NCBI RefSeq assembly: GCF_964199755.1 | Contig: NC_133907.1 | Span: 1,803,001-1,867,000, forward strand | Direction of reading: 5' to 3' | DNA from: Larus michahellis | Lineage: Eukaryota; Chordata; Aves; Charadriiformes; Laridae | Length of the DNA stretch: 64,000 nucleotides | Shown here: in pieces, positions 9,160-22,700 of the stretch | Numbering within the stretch: the first letter of the stretch is position 1 | How the letters are laid out: each line of letters opens with the position of its first letter | Program-made: the position numbers and the translations under genes | The notes under the pieces: model-generated | Told to the model about the DNA's origin: nothing | Seen by the model: only the letters and a program-made list of their open reading frames with translations | Database searches by the model: none

Positions 9160-12100
9160 GTAAGTGGAATAAAAAGCTTAATAGGTTCTGCAATAACTGT
9201 ATTTTCAGGAGGTGAAAGGAGACTTAAAGATGCTGGTTTTGATGGTGAAATTGTCTGCAGAATTATGTTTGTAGGAGGATGAAACACTAAGTGGTTTACC
9301 TGAGTGCAGTTTTGAATACAGATGAACTATTCAAAGTCCGCATGCTGTCTGCTTCAGGTGCATTGTTTGCCTATAGTATGTGAGGTCGTCACTTCACTTT
9401 TAAGTCTCCCACTCCCACCCTGTCTGAAGGAACTCTACATTTGATATTTTAGAAAGTATTTTTATGTATGAAATGCAAAGATCCTTAAATTATCTCTGCT
9501 TTGAAATGCACGATAAAGCAGACGTTGTTGTTGGAAATGTGGTAAACAAGCCTACAGACATTCTGTTCACAAATGTGGCATTCATTTTCATTACTGCCCC
9601 GCTGACAACATGAAAACACAGGCAAAAAGAAACTACCAATTAGCTTTATAGTAATTGCAGGATTATAACCACTTTTGTGATTGTAAACTCTAAGACGTCT
9701 TCATAATCCAAATAACAATAGATTATCCTATGTATTGATCTCTCTCCCTTTCAAGTTAAAAATAATTAAACTTTATATTTGCATGATGCAGGAAATCATT
9801 GTTTTACTCCAAGAGAATTTTTGAAAATCAAAATATCCCCTTCCCCCCTGCCCCGTACCCCCTTTGAGTTAAATCACTGACCGTTGGTGGATTTTACAGC
9901 AGTTCTAAAAACATAGTATATTGTGGGAACTAGGGAGCACATCGGGACTTCATGCTCTGCTCAAGGGTTTATAAACCCTTTGCTGCTTTCTCCTGAGTAC
10001 GTTCACTCACATGCGTGTGTCTCTGCCAGAAAGCTGGGATTTCTGTCTTCCTCCAGAGCAAACACCTGCTCTGTTACTTTGATTTTTCATGAAGGAGAAG
10101 GAGAGTTGTCAGTATTCTTTCTGGCTTCAGCAGAATCCAGGACTGGACGTTTTTTCTCTACGCGAGTTGGCAATCAGTTTTGTTTCTGAGCCCAGTTGTC
10201 TTAGCTTTGCTGCTCAGGAATTCTCTTGACTGGCCTGTCATCAGTTTGTAGACGTTGGGGAGTTTATTTTTAGTTTGAAAGATAACCAAATAGGCATTTG
10301 ACATAGACAAACCCAAGAACATAGCAACACATGAAGAGACCAAATACCAACTGTTTACGTATTTAGTAGCAATTTTTTCCTAGTCTTATACACTGTAAGG
10401 CTTTACAACTCAGTATTTAAACTGAGTAGCTTTCATGCTTTTTGGGCTACTTTATGCAAAACTTAGGAAATTATTTGATAAACAATATCCTCCAACTACT
10501 AGAAAATCCTGTCATTAATACACTTGCTAAGAGGAGTATTTTTTGCAGTTTAGTGCTTGATAAATTGTGCTGCCCGTTTCGGTAGGTGGGCAATAGGGAT
10601 GGAGCAGAAGGTCTGTTCAGAGGAGTCAGCTGGCAATGGCTTTGAAGACAGCATAGTGGCTGTCACTGCATTTTGGTTGCAACTGATAATTTTTAAATAT
10701 GAAATTATATTTAGATGGGCTGTCAAGTTCATTTGAATGAAAATGTTTCTTTTTAATTTTATCCTTTAGGGGCCAGTTGCAGTTTTACATTAGTCATGGC
10801 AAACCTGTCTCTGATTTCGGGCTGAACTGGCCCTCAGGTTATTATGGATGCGTGCAATGCTTGTAAGATTCGTGTCCTGATAACATTGTCACGAGTTACG
10901 TGATTTGCAAGCAGGCTGTCAACTGAAGGAGAAAGAAGAAAGTGCCAAAGCTGTGTTTGCTAATAAGCAAACTATCGTCTTTACACCTTTTAATCTACAG
11001 TCAAATACATGCTGCTGTTTATCATAGGAAATAAATTTATCCAATTAATTTGTGCAATAATAGGGGAGAAAATCTGCTGCATAAAATTCTTCTTCATGCT
11101 TGTGTTGTTCTTTATATATACTCTAGCATGTAAAATTGGTAGTTTTCCAGTTTAGGTTTAATTTTACTTCCTAACACTTGATATGTCTGAAGCATAAAAT
11201 GTTTATCTCTTGCTTCCATCTGGGTGAAGTATTGTACAATAGTTCAGACCAAAAATGAGTTCAGATTGCTTACATTATCATGTTTGATAGATTGACATAT
11301 GTACCATTTCACACCATCTTACCACGCAAAGCTTTGCTGCCAGCTACCACCATCTTATTCATCAGCACGCAGTAATTCATCTCCAGCCCAAATGGGACTG
11401 CTTGCATGAAAAGCAGAGGTGGGAATTCACCTTTGGTGCTTTCATGGAATTGGGGGGGGAGGTGCGTACGTAGTTCAAATTGGTCTCGGGGGATTCCGGT
11501 GGGCAAGCAAGTCTTTATGCTGCAGAAGCCTCCCTCTGTCCTTGGGAAGGAGAGGTGAGGAGTCCTGGGACAGCTGATACGCCCTGAAGGTTTGCTCATC
11601 AGAAGCGAGGTAGCGTGTGGAGCTCGGCAGGGTGGTGAACGTCAGCCGGCGTTGAGAAGTTGGGAGGTTACGCGGTTCAGGGATAAGCTGCGTGGCAATA
11701 AAGCAGTCTTTCCCTTCTAAGCTTTGTAATACCCAGCTCTCAAATGTATGCAGTGTTATGAATGTATCAAAATGAAAAGTGCTTGTAGTATTCTAGGTTT
11801 GAATCAACTTAAACGTAATGACTGCTTATAATTGACTTATTCCAATGGAAATAGCTTAGCCTTAATTTGACAACAAGAGCTTTTACAGAGTCATTGTTTT
11901 ATTATAAGTATGCCATAAGCTATTAACTGCTACTTTGTGGTTCGTCTTATTTGCCTGAGTCAGCTCTCTAACATCCTCAAAACATACAGATTCTAGCAGG
12001 AGCTATTTGTTACACAGTAATTAACTTGTTTATGATAAATGTATGGGAGAAATGTCACGGCATTTTGTTTTATGTATAAATGAAAAGCATTTGCATTCTA

Positions 12101-15100
12101 AAAATTTCATGTTAATTAGACTTAAAATAGTTTTCCCCAGTAGTGCCACAAATACCACATATTACACATCACTGCCAACGTCGTAGCCCGATGATGGGGT
12201 GTTAGCTGAGTTGATTTGTGGAAACAGTGCCTTCCTTAGAAATGCCGTCCCTGCAGCTCTTAATAAAAGTTAGTGGAGTGTAATCGGTTGTATTTTTTGG
12301 TCTTTGTTTTTGTTTGCAGTGTAATAAAATTAGTCTTGATCACTGATGCATGATAATGTTTAAAATAGGATTGTTAACTATTTTCTTCTTCAGCCTAAGG
12401 GAAAATCTGAAAGCTGCAGTATGGCAGAGGACGATTACGGCATGGGTATCTCTTGCTCTTTGTTAATTATTAATGTTAACTTAAAATGGTAAGAACATTG
12501 GTCCTGAGAGGTGGGGAGCAGTGACGCGCGGTACTGCACTGGAGACGAGACAGTTCGGGACTGGCTCAGGGCGTCTGGTGCCCGAGTATTAACTCAGGTG
12601 CATGGGAGTGGTGATGACTGGTGGCCTGTTGGGGAAGGAGAGAAATCGGGAGCAGGATGCTGAAAGTGATATGCAATATGATCTAAGCGGGCCTCATACT
12701 CTTGTTATTGGGTTTATGCCCTTTTCCATTTTTGTAAGGTTTTTGAAGATTTAAATTAAAAAAAAAAGACATTTTTCAAAATTAGGAATTCAAGTTTTAT
12801 TGGTGTGCTGTGAGACTCTGGCAATTGGTAGTGGGTGGAATGGCACCATGGTGTTAAATGCATTATTGTTTCTAGCCTGGTACCATCACAGTTACAGCAG
12901 GTCACCTCTCAGAAATACAGCTGAACAACATAACTCGTGGTTTTCCCTACAAACAGGAGACAACGTAAGCGGCCTCCCTTTTGTTTTTCTGTGCATCTCT
13001 TCGTCTGCAGTGATTCATGTTTCTGTTGCCCATCCTAAGTAGTGCCTATACTGATGCAGCAGGATAACTTCACTTGTGTAGGCAGTTGCGTTTGGGTAAA
13101 AGCGTGTGGAAGCACAGTTTATTTTCATACGGGAAGATGAATAAACTGTGCCAGCGTGTTCTGCTTTAAGCAAGTGTATGAAACCAAAGGTAGCCAAGCT
13201 TCACGCAAATGTATAAAAATGTAATTGCTTCCATGCTAGGATTTTACTAGCTTTATTTTTGGTTAAAACCAAATGAAATACATGCAAACTTTACTGAAAT
13301 ACCTGTTTGTTTTGTGTTTTTTTTCTAAGAATTCAGTCTGGAGGCCATCTCTCATAAGTTTGGTTGTTTTTTGGTTATTGGTTTGTTTTGGTTTTTTTTT
13401 TTTTGAGGTAGGATATTTTTTATGGCCAAAGCCTTTTGTTCTCCCCGCTGAAGCTTCAAAACTTCCATCCTGTTCAGCCCTCATTGCCTCTAACAGTAAA
13501 ACTTAGGAAGGCTGTGAATGCTGTTTATAAAGTATAGAACAGATAGACCAAAAAAAGCCAATGCTCCAAATCATTACGGATAGTGTAGAAGCAAACATTA
13601 ATTAAAAAAAATAAATAAAGGGGGGGGGGGGCAAGGGGAAGGAAAACCCGAGTAAGCCTTTGCAAACTATGTTTGAATCTGGTTCCTAGTAATTCATGTA
13701 GTAGTAGCTGTGGGGATGTATCCTGTACCTCCTCCTGGAGGTAGCTGTGCTGTGCTCTTGGGGCCAGGGTAATGCAGGAAAGGGAATGCAGCATGTGTTG
13801 GTCAACAGCTCTACTTGAAAATAATCATACAGCCCCAAAATACTACTGCATACATGAAACTTGGCCCCTGTGAAAGCATGAGGCAAATAAATCTTTCAGG
13901 AGGACTGCTCCCTTTGCTGAGTGCCCGGAGGGAAGGAGCATCCCCTGGGGTCACCAGCAGTAACCTGCAGGCGAGCGTGGATCTGCAGCCTGGTGTGGCC
14001 CTGATTTGTGAATTGGTTAATGGGGACGTTCTGCCTGTCCATACGTCTGGCTTCCCACTTTTCCTGGATCTAGAATCTAAAAAATACATATGTACCTGGC
14101 AGCTGTTAATTTTGGTAGGAGCTTGGTTCCTGAAGGCTTCAGGAGTTGGAGGTCTGCCTTTGAAAGGTCCTTGGGAGGATGCTGCATCCCAAAGGCATTC
14201 CCCGTGCCTGCGGTGCCGCCTGCCCACCCTGCCGTGCCTCCATCGTCTGAGTGCCCTTCTGTGTGTCGTATGGGTGTTTTTCAGAAGTGAAGACGATGAG
14301 AAATGTGGGGATTTGTTCTGGGGTATGGTGGGGTTTTTGAGCATCTTTTGGGGGTTGCTGGGCCCTGGTAGCAGCAGGGAAGCTGTGCTGCAGCCTGCTG
14401 AGATAGCCCCTGCCTCCTCTGAGCTGCTCCGAGTTTAAAAGACAGAGAGACTTTCCCATTCATGCTTTCATTATTTTCTGGTCTGTGATTCTGCATGAAA
14501 AGCAGTTACTGGAGTTATCGTACACATAATTAGCTTCACAGTTCCCTAATAAAATCTGAAAGTAGGCAAAAGTCCGCTGGGAACCCAGAACTCTTTCCCT
14601 AACCTTTCTTCCTTCTTTTCTTGGAGGAAAAAGAGGCAGAGACACATCAGCTTTCGATGCTAAACTTGTATGTGCTCCAGTGAAGCTGCCTCTCAGAAAA
14701 CACTTCTCCCATTCCACAGGACAACTCCTTTCAAAAGCAGTTTCTTGATGGGCATGTTCCAAATCAAAACCATCATTTCAGTTATGAGTTCCAGCAGAGA
14801 CCCCAGAAAGCTGCTGCGGATTGGGGAGCTGCTGATGCATATTTGTTTTTAATGTTATTCTTCAGATCCAACTTCTGACACAGAAATGGTGTTTGAGATG
14901 ACATTTTTATCTAAATAAAATTGCAGTTAATGAGACCAGAGTAGTCAATAACACTCTGTAGAGTTAATCCCCTTACACTGTTTAATAACTGTATATATTG
15001 CTTTCTAGATCAGAGCTCTGAACCAAATTCCTCAAACCCAAGTAAAATTACTTTTTTTCTGCATTCTGGGGAGCTAACTGATTTTTATCTGAATAAATCT

Positions 15101-16408
15101 GCTTCTCCAGCAACAGACTCAGAGACTCAGAGCTTTTTTTTTTTTTGCCAGGAATTTGTCTTTAAAGAATTGCTTTGCTTCAAATTAAGCACTCTAAAAA
15201 AAAAAAAAATCAAGGAAGAAAATGAAACAACTATTTCTAGTGAATAATTTATTCACTTCTTTCTTTATGCTTAGGCTTTTAGGAAGTAAGCCATGTCTGG
15301 AACAGTATCAGTTTGTTATTTAGTGTGAAATACCTGTCGTTTTGAACTTCAAACCAATAATGTTAGGTCTTTTAAGGTTAGAAAATGTTAATTTTAAAGT
15401 CACTTCTGTGTTCAGAAACTGACTGTTGCTGACGGAGCTCATGAGCTCTGATCTCACAGAGCAGATGCTGAAGGCATTCTGGAAATTCTGGGCTTTTTTT
15501 TTTTTTGCATGTGGTAAATGAAAATTATTTATTCTAGTGGTGAAATAATTTCTTACTTAATTTTCATTGGCCTAGTACCAGTTCTCATCGCCTAATTTCA
15601 TTGATATTTATATGCAAAAGCCCCCTTCTGCCTTAATTTCTACCCTGGAGAGGAGTGTAATGTTCTAGAGGCAGCTTATTTCATTGCAAACTCAAGCTGG
15701 TGAAGTTCTTAGTCTGACAGTAGTATGGGCCATCTGCATAGTCATAGAATATTTTAGTAATATAGATAATACTTAAAAGTCTTATTTGAAGGGCAAGAAG
15801 AGATTAAAACTACAGAGGATAGGATTTCATTGGAAATCTGCTTCTTAATATTTTTTCATATAATAGAATGAATTTGAGTTACATAGGGGAAGAAGGGAGT
15901 TTCTGTTCAATTTGAGGTTACTGGTATGTTCAGAATTAGTGCCATTATACAAAACCTACTTTTTTATTTTTTGGCAAATGGAAATAGTAAGAACTAAGAC
16001 CAGAAAGCGATGTTTGAAAAGTAAGACCAATATTTGCCCTAGGGAATCCAATTTCAAATGGTTTGATAAGGGTTTTAAGACGAACCTGTGCCAGCAGCTA
16101 GAGACTGATTTTGCCAGGACCCTCATCTTGAGCACTGCCGTAGGGGTTTCTGCTGGCCTGGTGGGCTTGATCTGTATCCATTTTTGTGTCTGTAAACTTT
16201 TTGTGCGCTAGCCAAAGGTTCTGAAGAGCATTTGGCTTCACCTTCAGTTTTCCTTTTGGTGCTTAAATGACCCCCCAGTGTTGCTTTTTCAGGTAAAGCT
16301 CAGAAGTGTCCTCGGCCAGCCGTGCCACCAGAGGGTTTTCTTACTGCTCAGTATGCTGTGATATATTGGTTTTGATATTTTGTTTAAATATTTATTTATT
16401 AGTATTTC
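9160..16408. other. Intron 2 segment, mostly unique sequence
   Basis: AT-rich unique DNA with poly-T tracts near 13390, 15131 and 15494 and a G12 tract at 13620-13631. The interval 13811-14438 is open on both strands (207 codons +, 177 codons -) but resembles no family I know and has no convincing initiation or splice context. I see no transposon in this stretch. Confidence 0.55.
13620..13631. repeat. Poly-G tract (G12)
   Basis: Twelve consecutive G follow an A-rich stretch of the form AAAAAAATAAATAAA. It is a homopolymer tract in intron 2 and prone to length error in both replication and sequencing, so the count may not be exact in the genome. Confidence 0.85.
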
Positions 16409-16716
16409 TGAAAGGAGAGGCTGCTGGAGAAGTGAAGTCTCAGGGGGAGACTTCATCATGGTGTATAAATACCTGGTGGGAGGGTGTAGAGATGATGGAG
16501 CTGGGCTCTTTTCAGTTGTGTGCAGAGAAAGGGCAGGAGGAAATGGGCACGGACTGAAATGCTGGAAATCCGCTCAAACATGGGAAGAAACTTTCTGTGT
16601 GAGGGTTGTCAGACACTGGAAGAGGTTGCTCACAGGGGTCGTGGAGTCTGCTCTTGGAGATGCTCGGAACCCAGCTGGACACAGTCCTGGCGCCGGCTCT
16701 GGCTGAGCTTGGAGGA
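16409..16716 (+). mobile_element. CR1 LINE fragment, 3' tail missing
   Basis: The order of segments follows the CR1 3' region as known in birds: GTGTATAAATACCTGGTGGG, then CTCTTTTCAGT, then AGGAAATGGGCAC, then ACACTGGAAGAGGTTGC, then GTGGAGTCT, then CCAGCTGGACACAGTCCTGG. Orientation is +, the same as CDH4. The usual end (GATGATCT, CCCTTCCAACC, ATTCTATGAT) is absent after 16716. Most CR1 copies are 5'-truncated yet keep the 3' end, so this copy has probably lost its tail by later deletion or erosion. It is clearly diverged and encodes nothing intact. Confidence 0.8.
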
Positions 16717-19700
16717 GCCGCTCTGCAGAGACACCTCCCCTGCGCTGGGCTCCTCTGAACCGCTGCGCAGGTGAGTGTACGGGCAGGCGGAGTGGGGAAC
16801 TGAGCTCTTCTGCAAATACAGATCGAATAGCTCTAGATAAAAACATTGCAACAACCTGCAAAAAAGTGATCCTTACAGGGAATTTGTGAAGCTTCTTGGA
16901 AGCGTAACCTCTAAAGAGAGAATAATTGGAACGCCAGGGACCAGCGTTCTGCTGTTTGCTTCCATTAATGTCCAGATTTAACTTGGACATAGTTTGTCTC
17001 CTGGCGTAAGGAAATGTTACGCTTAAATTCAAAAAGCTTTTGGTTTCCTCTTTATTTTTAGTAGAATAAAAGGAGAACATATGGAGCTTCTGTTTTCCCA
17101 AAATATTTGTCATTAGTACTGGCTGCTTCGCTGCTTTCAGCAGAATCTTTCCCAAGTGAGTTTTCTGCAACGTAAAAAATAGTTGGGTTGAACAAGATTT
17201 CTTTTTGCCACAGGCTTTATGATACCTTTTTTTTTTCTTGCTTATATTCATTGTCCCTAATTTATTTATTAATTTTGAATTGCAGTTGCACAGAGGGAGA
17301 GAGAAGTGGCAAATGTTCTGGCATATGGGCTGCGCTGTCCTTGGGAGCAGCGACTTCCAGTGGCTCGCGCTGCCCCGTGCCTCCCAACCCCAGGCTCCAG
17401 CGCCTCTCTGCCAGCCTCTTCAGATTCCCTTACAACACAAAAATTGTAATTCTCTTTTTCCTTTGCCCTCGCTACTTTTCTGCCACCGTTCCTCGCCACT
17501 TGCCGGCGTTTTGTAGTGGGGAGCCGGTGGCAGTGGCTCAGCGCTGCGGAGCGATGCTGTGCGGTAGCTGCTGCTCCGGGGGGCCGCGCAAGCTGCAGCC
17601 TATTAACATTAGCATGGTAATAGCAGCCACCGTGTGGAACGCACAGTGGGAACGTTGGAAGCTCCTCCAAGGACCCTGAAGATATGTATGGGCCACCCAT
17701 GAAGGAGGAAAAAAATAATGCCCTTTCTGCTTTGAAATGAGCCAGTCTGTGTGTTTCATTGGTACCCGGAAGCACTGCAATCATGAAGGCTATTACTATG
17801 CCTATTATAAATCACAGTTCTGTAGCAGTTCGTAGATTAGTCACAAAAATTCCTCTTAGTCTAAAATTTTGTTATACTTAGTTTGTCTAGTAGCAATTCC
17901 AATCCTTATTAAACAAAATTGTCTTTAAAATAATTATGAATATAGCAATTATCCAAAGATAAATAGTCAAGATTACAAAAATTGTTCCATAAAAAGCTCT
18001 GTGGGCTCGCATAGCCAAACCCATGACACTAGAGAACCATAAAAGGCAGGTCAGAGAAACAAACGTTTGTTACTTCACCGTGTAGCAGGAAAAGCATATT
18101 GGGATTATTGGTATATGAAGTAAAAACACCAAGAAACAAGCTTGTGAAGATATTAGAAAATAAAGAAATGGTTGCATTTGAAAAAGTGTAAATCAGGACT
18201 AGTTGAAAGCTTAAAAGTTAATAACCTGTTTGTTACTGATATGGACAAAGTGGTGATTAATAGAGCACTCTGAATCAATGCTGGGTTTCTGCTGTTTGCC
18301 CTGTAGTTGGCTCTAGCCATGCAGTTTTTTCTGAGAAGTCTCACTGATGTCACCGGGAGCCGTTCGTGGCGTTACGTGGTGCTCGTGCTCGTTACGGTCT
18401 GTTCATTGGCATTTCGGGGACTCATAGAACATTGGGTCTGGAGGAGCTGAGCAGGGTGTCTCCAGGCACGAGGAGCTCCTGGGAATGGCTTTGTCCCCAC
18501 TGTGGTCTCCAAGATCCCATTGTAGGGACCACAGCCAGGGTAGGATACTGCTTCCCTTTCCTTCCTTCACGCTTAAGCCGAAGCTCTCTGGATGCCATTT
18601 AAACCTGTTGCTATTTGTCTTTTTTGTCATAGGCACAGAGAATAGTTGTTTCATTATTTTTATTTTTTTTTTTCCCCCACACACTTGGAAATATTTTTTT
18701 TTTCAGCTTCGGCAGTCCAAGCCCCTCGCGTGTTCTGTCGCGCGCCCTGCGGGGCTGCCCTCCCTGCGGCCCTGACTCCGTGCTCGGTGCCTCGTCCTGC
18801 CGTGCTGCGGACAGGCCTTGCCACGCCTGTTCTGCGGGCAGCTCTCCGGGTGGTTTGTCTAATGTGGTGGCTTTTTTTTCTTAACAGTATGACACTGTTG
18901 ACTCATGTTCAGCTTGTGATCCAGTATAACCTCCCACATCGCTTTTGGAGGAACTGCTACCTACCCAGTCATTTTCTGTATGTGTACTTGATTAATCCTG
19001 CTGAAGGAACCTTGCTCCTCTTCTATTGCACTACATCTTTTTTTTATTTTTTTTTTTATTGGCCTGATCTGACTTTGTTAGGATTGCTTTGAATTCTAAT
19101 CTTGACCTCCAGCAGAGTTGCAGTTGCATCCTGCGTTTGTGTCGTTTGCAGATGTAACAAACATATGCTGCATTCCTTTATCTCTTCTGTTAATAACAGC
19201 ATTGAACAAAATCGGTTCAGAACAGACTGTCGCAGAGCCCATGTGATAGAGCCTTCTGCTTTGGCCATGAACCATTAAAACTCTGCTCTGGGTAAAGTTA
19301 TTGAAATAACTAAAATTTAAATAGTGGCCTGTAATCTGAGCCGCTTCTGTCCTGATGTTGTAGAGCTGGGGTCTGTAGGAACACAAACCAAAACGTCCCC
19401 ATTTGTCAGTGGAGGCATTTTATGAGTTTCAAACATTGGGGTCTTTGAATTTTCACCATCTAGAAACATTCCTCATTAAAAGCCTGGGATAGGTTCATGC
19501 AAGTTGAATGAAGTGCTGTTGCTGTTGGAGGGGAAGGGCTGCTGCGGTTCCCTCCGGTGCTGGACACGCTGCATTTGTAGGGTTTTAAATGCCCTGGCAC
19601 CAGAGGTGTGTGTGCAGGCTACGGCAGCTGGGGAGGTCTGCGCGGTACAGGACACTTCTATTGAAGGGGCTGTTACTGATCCCAACGTGAGCTGAAAGAA

Positions 19701-22700
19701 CAGGATTAAATGAAAGTTAAAGCAGAAAATGGGAGTGTTGTACCTGTGTGGAGTACGGACCCTTCGGTTGAGTCTGTGTTCGCTGTACTGATGGTTGGGC
19801 GTTTTGATCTTTGCTGCGTCCCATTTCCCATCCCGTGATCTGTCTGAGCTTGTAGTGTGCTGAGAGCAAGGTGTATGCTCTACACAGAACACTTAGGTGT
19901 TGTACTGCCTGTTTTTGTCGTACCTGTCTTACTCCTAGAGCTTGTTAGAAGGCCTAGCCCACAACTAGATGTTTTACTGTTTAGTACCTCTGGTTGATTT
20001 TGCCCGTCATGCCGCTGTGGTTTTGGTAGCTGAAGAAAGCCAGATGCACGCTGATCCCTGTGTTAGAGGAAGAGACTCCCTCTGCTGATAAGATCTGATT
20101 CTGGAACACCTCACTTTAAGGGGGGAATAGAGAGTAGGGCTAGCAGATTTCCAGATGGAAAATTATTTATAGAGTATTTCCCCCCCCAGTGAAAGTGCTT
20201 CCCTGGGGAATCAGAAAAAGTCATCGTTTCAGGTCCTGTATGCCTTGCTACTTGTCTTTCAGCAGCCTAATTATTGCTGGCTGGTTGCTTAGCTCCCTTG
20301 AAAACAGAAGGTTTACACAATTACACATGAAAGGCAACTGTTTTGCTCATCTCCAGAAGCTTTAAGTATTTTTATTTTGTGCCTGAATTATTTGGATGAA
20401 TTACATTTCATTTCATTTATTTACCTTTTCATGGGCTTCTGAACACTTTTGAATTGATTCAATGCCTGCTTTTGCCTTTTGACCCTCTGTAGAGGATAGA
20501 GAAATGTGGGTAAATGGCATTTTAGAAAAAACATTATGTGATGTTGTTTGGGTTTTTCCTTTCCTGTGGAGAGAAGGGGCGGGTTGAGGATGAAGAAAAA
20601 ATATATGTACGGTTGCTTGGACAGAGGAGAAACCATAGGTCATGGCAAGATTTGTTGCGATGAAATCTTCAAGGATGGCGACTATCAAAAATGTTTGGAT
20701 GGCACCCAAAGATTTCCCAATGCTGTGTTCAAACTACAAGAGGAGATGCTCATCGGGAGAAGTTTAATAATCTCTAGATCACTCAACTCTAGATGCTTGT
20801 TCAAATAACTGAACAGTAGATTGATTATCTCTGTGCAAAGTTTACTGAAAGAGATTTTTATTTTGTTTTGTTTTTGGTTGCCCTGGAGTTTGGGACAGAA
20901 GAGAAATTGCAAGTTAAAAGGCCGGTTGCTATACCTGGTAACGAGTGAGCTACTCTAAGCGTACCGGGTGGTTTGGATACCTCCTGACTGGAAGAAACGC
21001 ACGTAGGAGGGTTGTGTGGGGCAGTGGGCAGTTAGAAATGTTGGGGTTTGCGTTAGAAGTTTAATCCCATACCGATCACTGAATACCCGTTGCGTGAGTC
21101 TTTGTGGGCATTTCTGGGAGTGGTGAATTAACTGCGGTGTTTTGGCAAAGCTCCGTGCAGACGATGCGTTTTACTGGAATGAATTTTCCACAGTATTTTC
21201 AATAAAACAAAGTTTTATTTTCCCTTTCTACTGTGAATTGAGGCATAATGTTGGTTGTATCCTGTTAAATAGCAGCAGAACTGAGCAATAGTGGCACAGC
21301 TGGTTTTACCTTTATAGTAATCTAGCAAGTTTCATTGCCTGGGAAGACGTGATGACGAAGCAAAGTTCTGTTAATGCAGCAGCAGTGTCCTGCGGCAATG
21401 CAACTGTAAGAAGGAGAGTTTAACATCTGTGGAGTGGGGCTGCTTCTGGAAAAAAAAATAGGAACTTAAAATAGGGGTAGGTGGGAAGAAGAGATGTGAG
21501 ATGTTGAGTGCCTGGAGGCGTGGGTACCCGTGGAACTGATGGGCCATGGGTCATGTTGGGTCTGGACAACTCCAGAAGTGGTGCCTGTTATGGAGACCTA
21601 TAGAGAAAAGAAAATTTCTGCAAAAGTTTATTTGCAGTCTGAGTGATTTTGCAACCTTTCATCTGCATTGGGGTCCCTTGCGAAGTGTCTCTCCTTGCAA
21701 TATATCTGTCTGCACCTCCAAGAGAAGTTTGTAGGAATCCACACATCGAAAAACCTACCGTTCTTAGGAGAACTCTCCTGAAAAAGAAAAAAGGAGGAAA
21801 AAGAAAAAGAAAAAAGCTAAAGGTTATATACCAAAATAAGTAATACACGCTCAAAAAAAAGTTAATATCTGGTGAATGTCAATTAAGTACTTCCCCAGCT
21901 AATAGACAGCTTAGGAGGTATAAAATTTAATACTCCGAAAATTGCAGAACCTTTGAAGAACGCTGTTAATTCAGACTCATTGGAAGCAGGAGATTGAGCG
22001 CTGACCTGTTCAGAGGTAAGTACTGAAAAAGATACGATGGAATGAGGGTACATTTCTTGAATATAGAGACATTTTGCCTTAAGCTTTTCTTTTGTTAGGT
22101 GGCTTTTGAAACAGTTTAAATTCTTGTGCAACACGTCAGCTGAATTGCACTAGTAAATGGTGTCCTGTTTATTTATGAGGCTGATCCGTAGTGTTTCTGA
22201 AGGCTCGGCTGGCTTGGGAGTGGGTCACCGCGTGAAGGGCAACTGCCAGTGGACTCTCACGTGGCCACGCCGACAGGTTCTGCGCAATTCACTCTTAAAG
22301 CATAAATCTGTTGCCCGCGTAAGGATCTCAAATGCCCCGGCATGGGCACCTCTGGGAAACAAATGAGGGATGTGCAGGTTTCTGAGGGCAGTGTTAGGCA
22401 CGCTCTGTTGTGGGCAAAGAGCTTTTTTGATTTTATTATGGAGCTTTCTTTGAGAGCTGAGCAGATGAGCAACAGAAACTGCTCTGAGGTCACCGAGACA
22501 TGGTGTAGTAGGGATGAGTTTATTTGGAACTGAAAGCAAACCAAACTCTGCCCCAGTTGGCCTGCTTCCTGATGAGCACTACCCCCTGGGTTTTTTTCCA
22601 GTCTTGTGTTTTTTCCTAATCCCAGTGGCAGTCATTTTTTTGGCACTTACAGTTAGGAGAAAAAAATGAAATGGAGTAATACATGGCATTTGTTTTGGCC

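Noticed and set aside
8721..9215. A 164-codon frame containing exon 2 of CDH4
   Set aside because: Only 9048-9159 is coding. Clear acceptor and donor sites bound it, and the flanking in-frame residues have no cadherin resemblance.
13811..14438. Overlapping open frames of 207 (+) and 177 (-) codons
   Set aside because: No family resemblance, no splice context, and openness on both strands points to composition and not coding.
16574..17251. 225-codon minus-strand frame
   Set aside because: Part of it is the antisense of the CR1 fragment at 16409-16716. The rest is lysine-rich low-complexity translation with no recognised domain.
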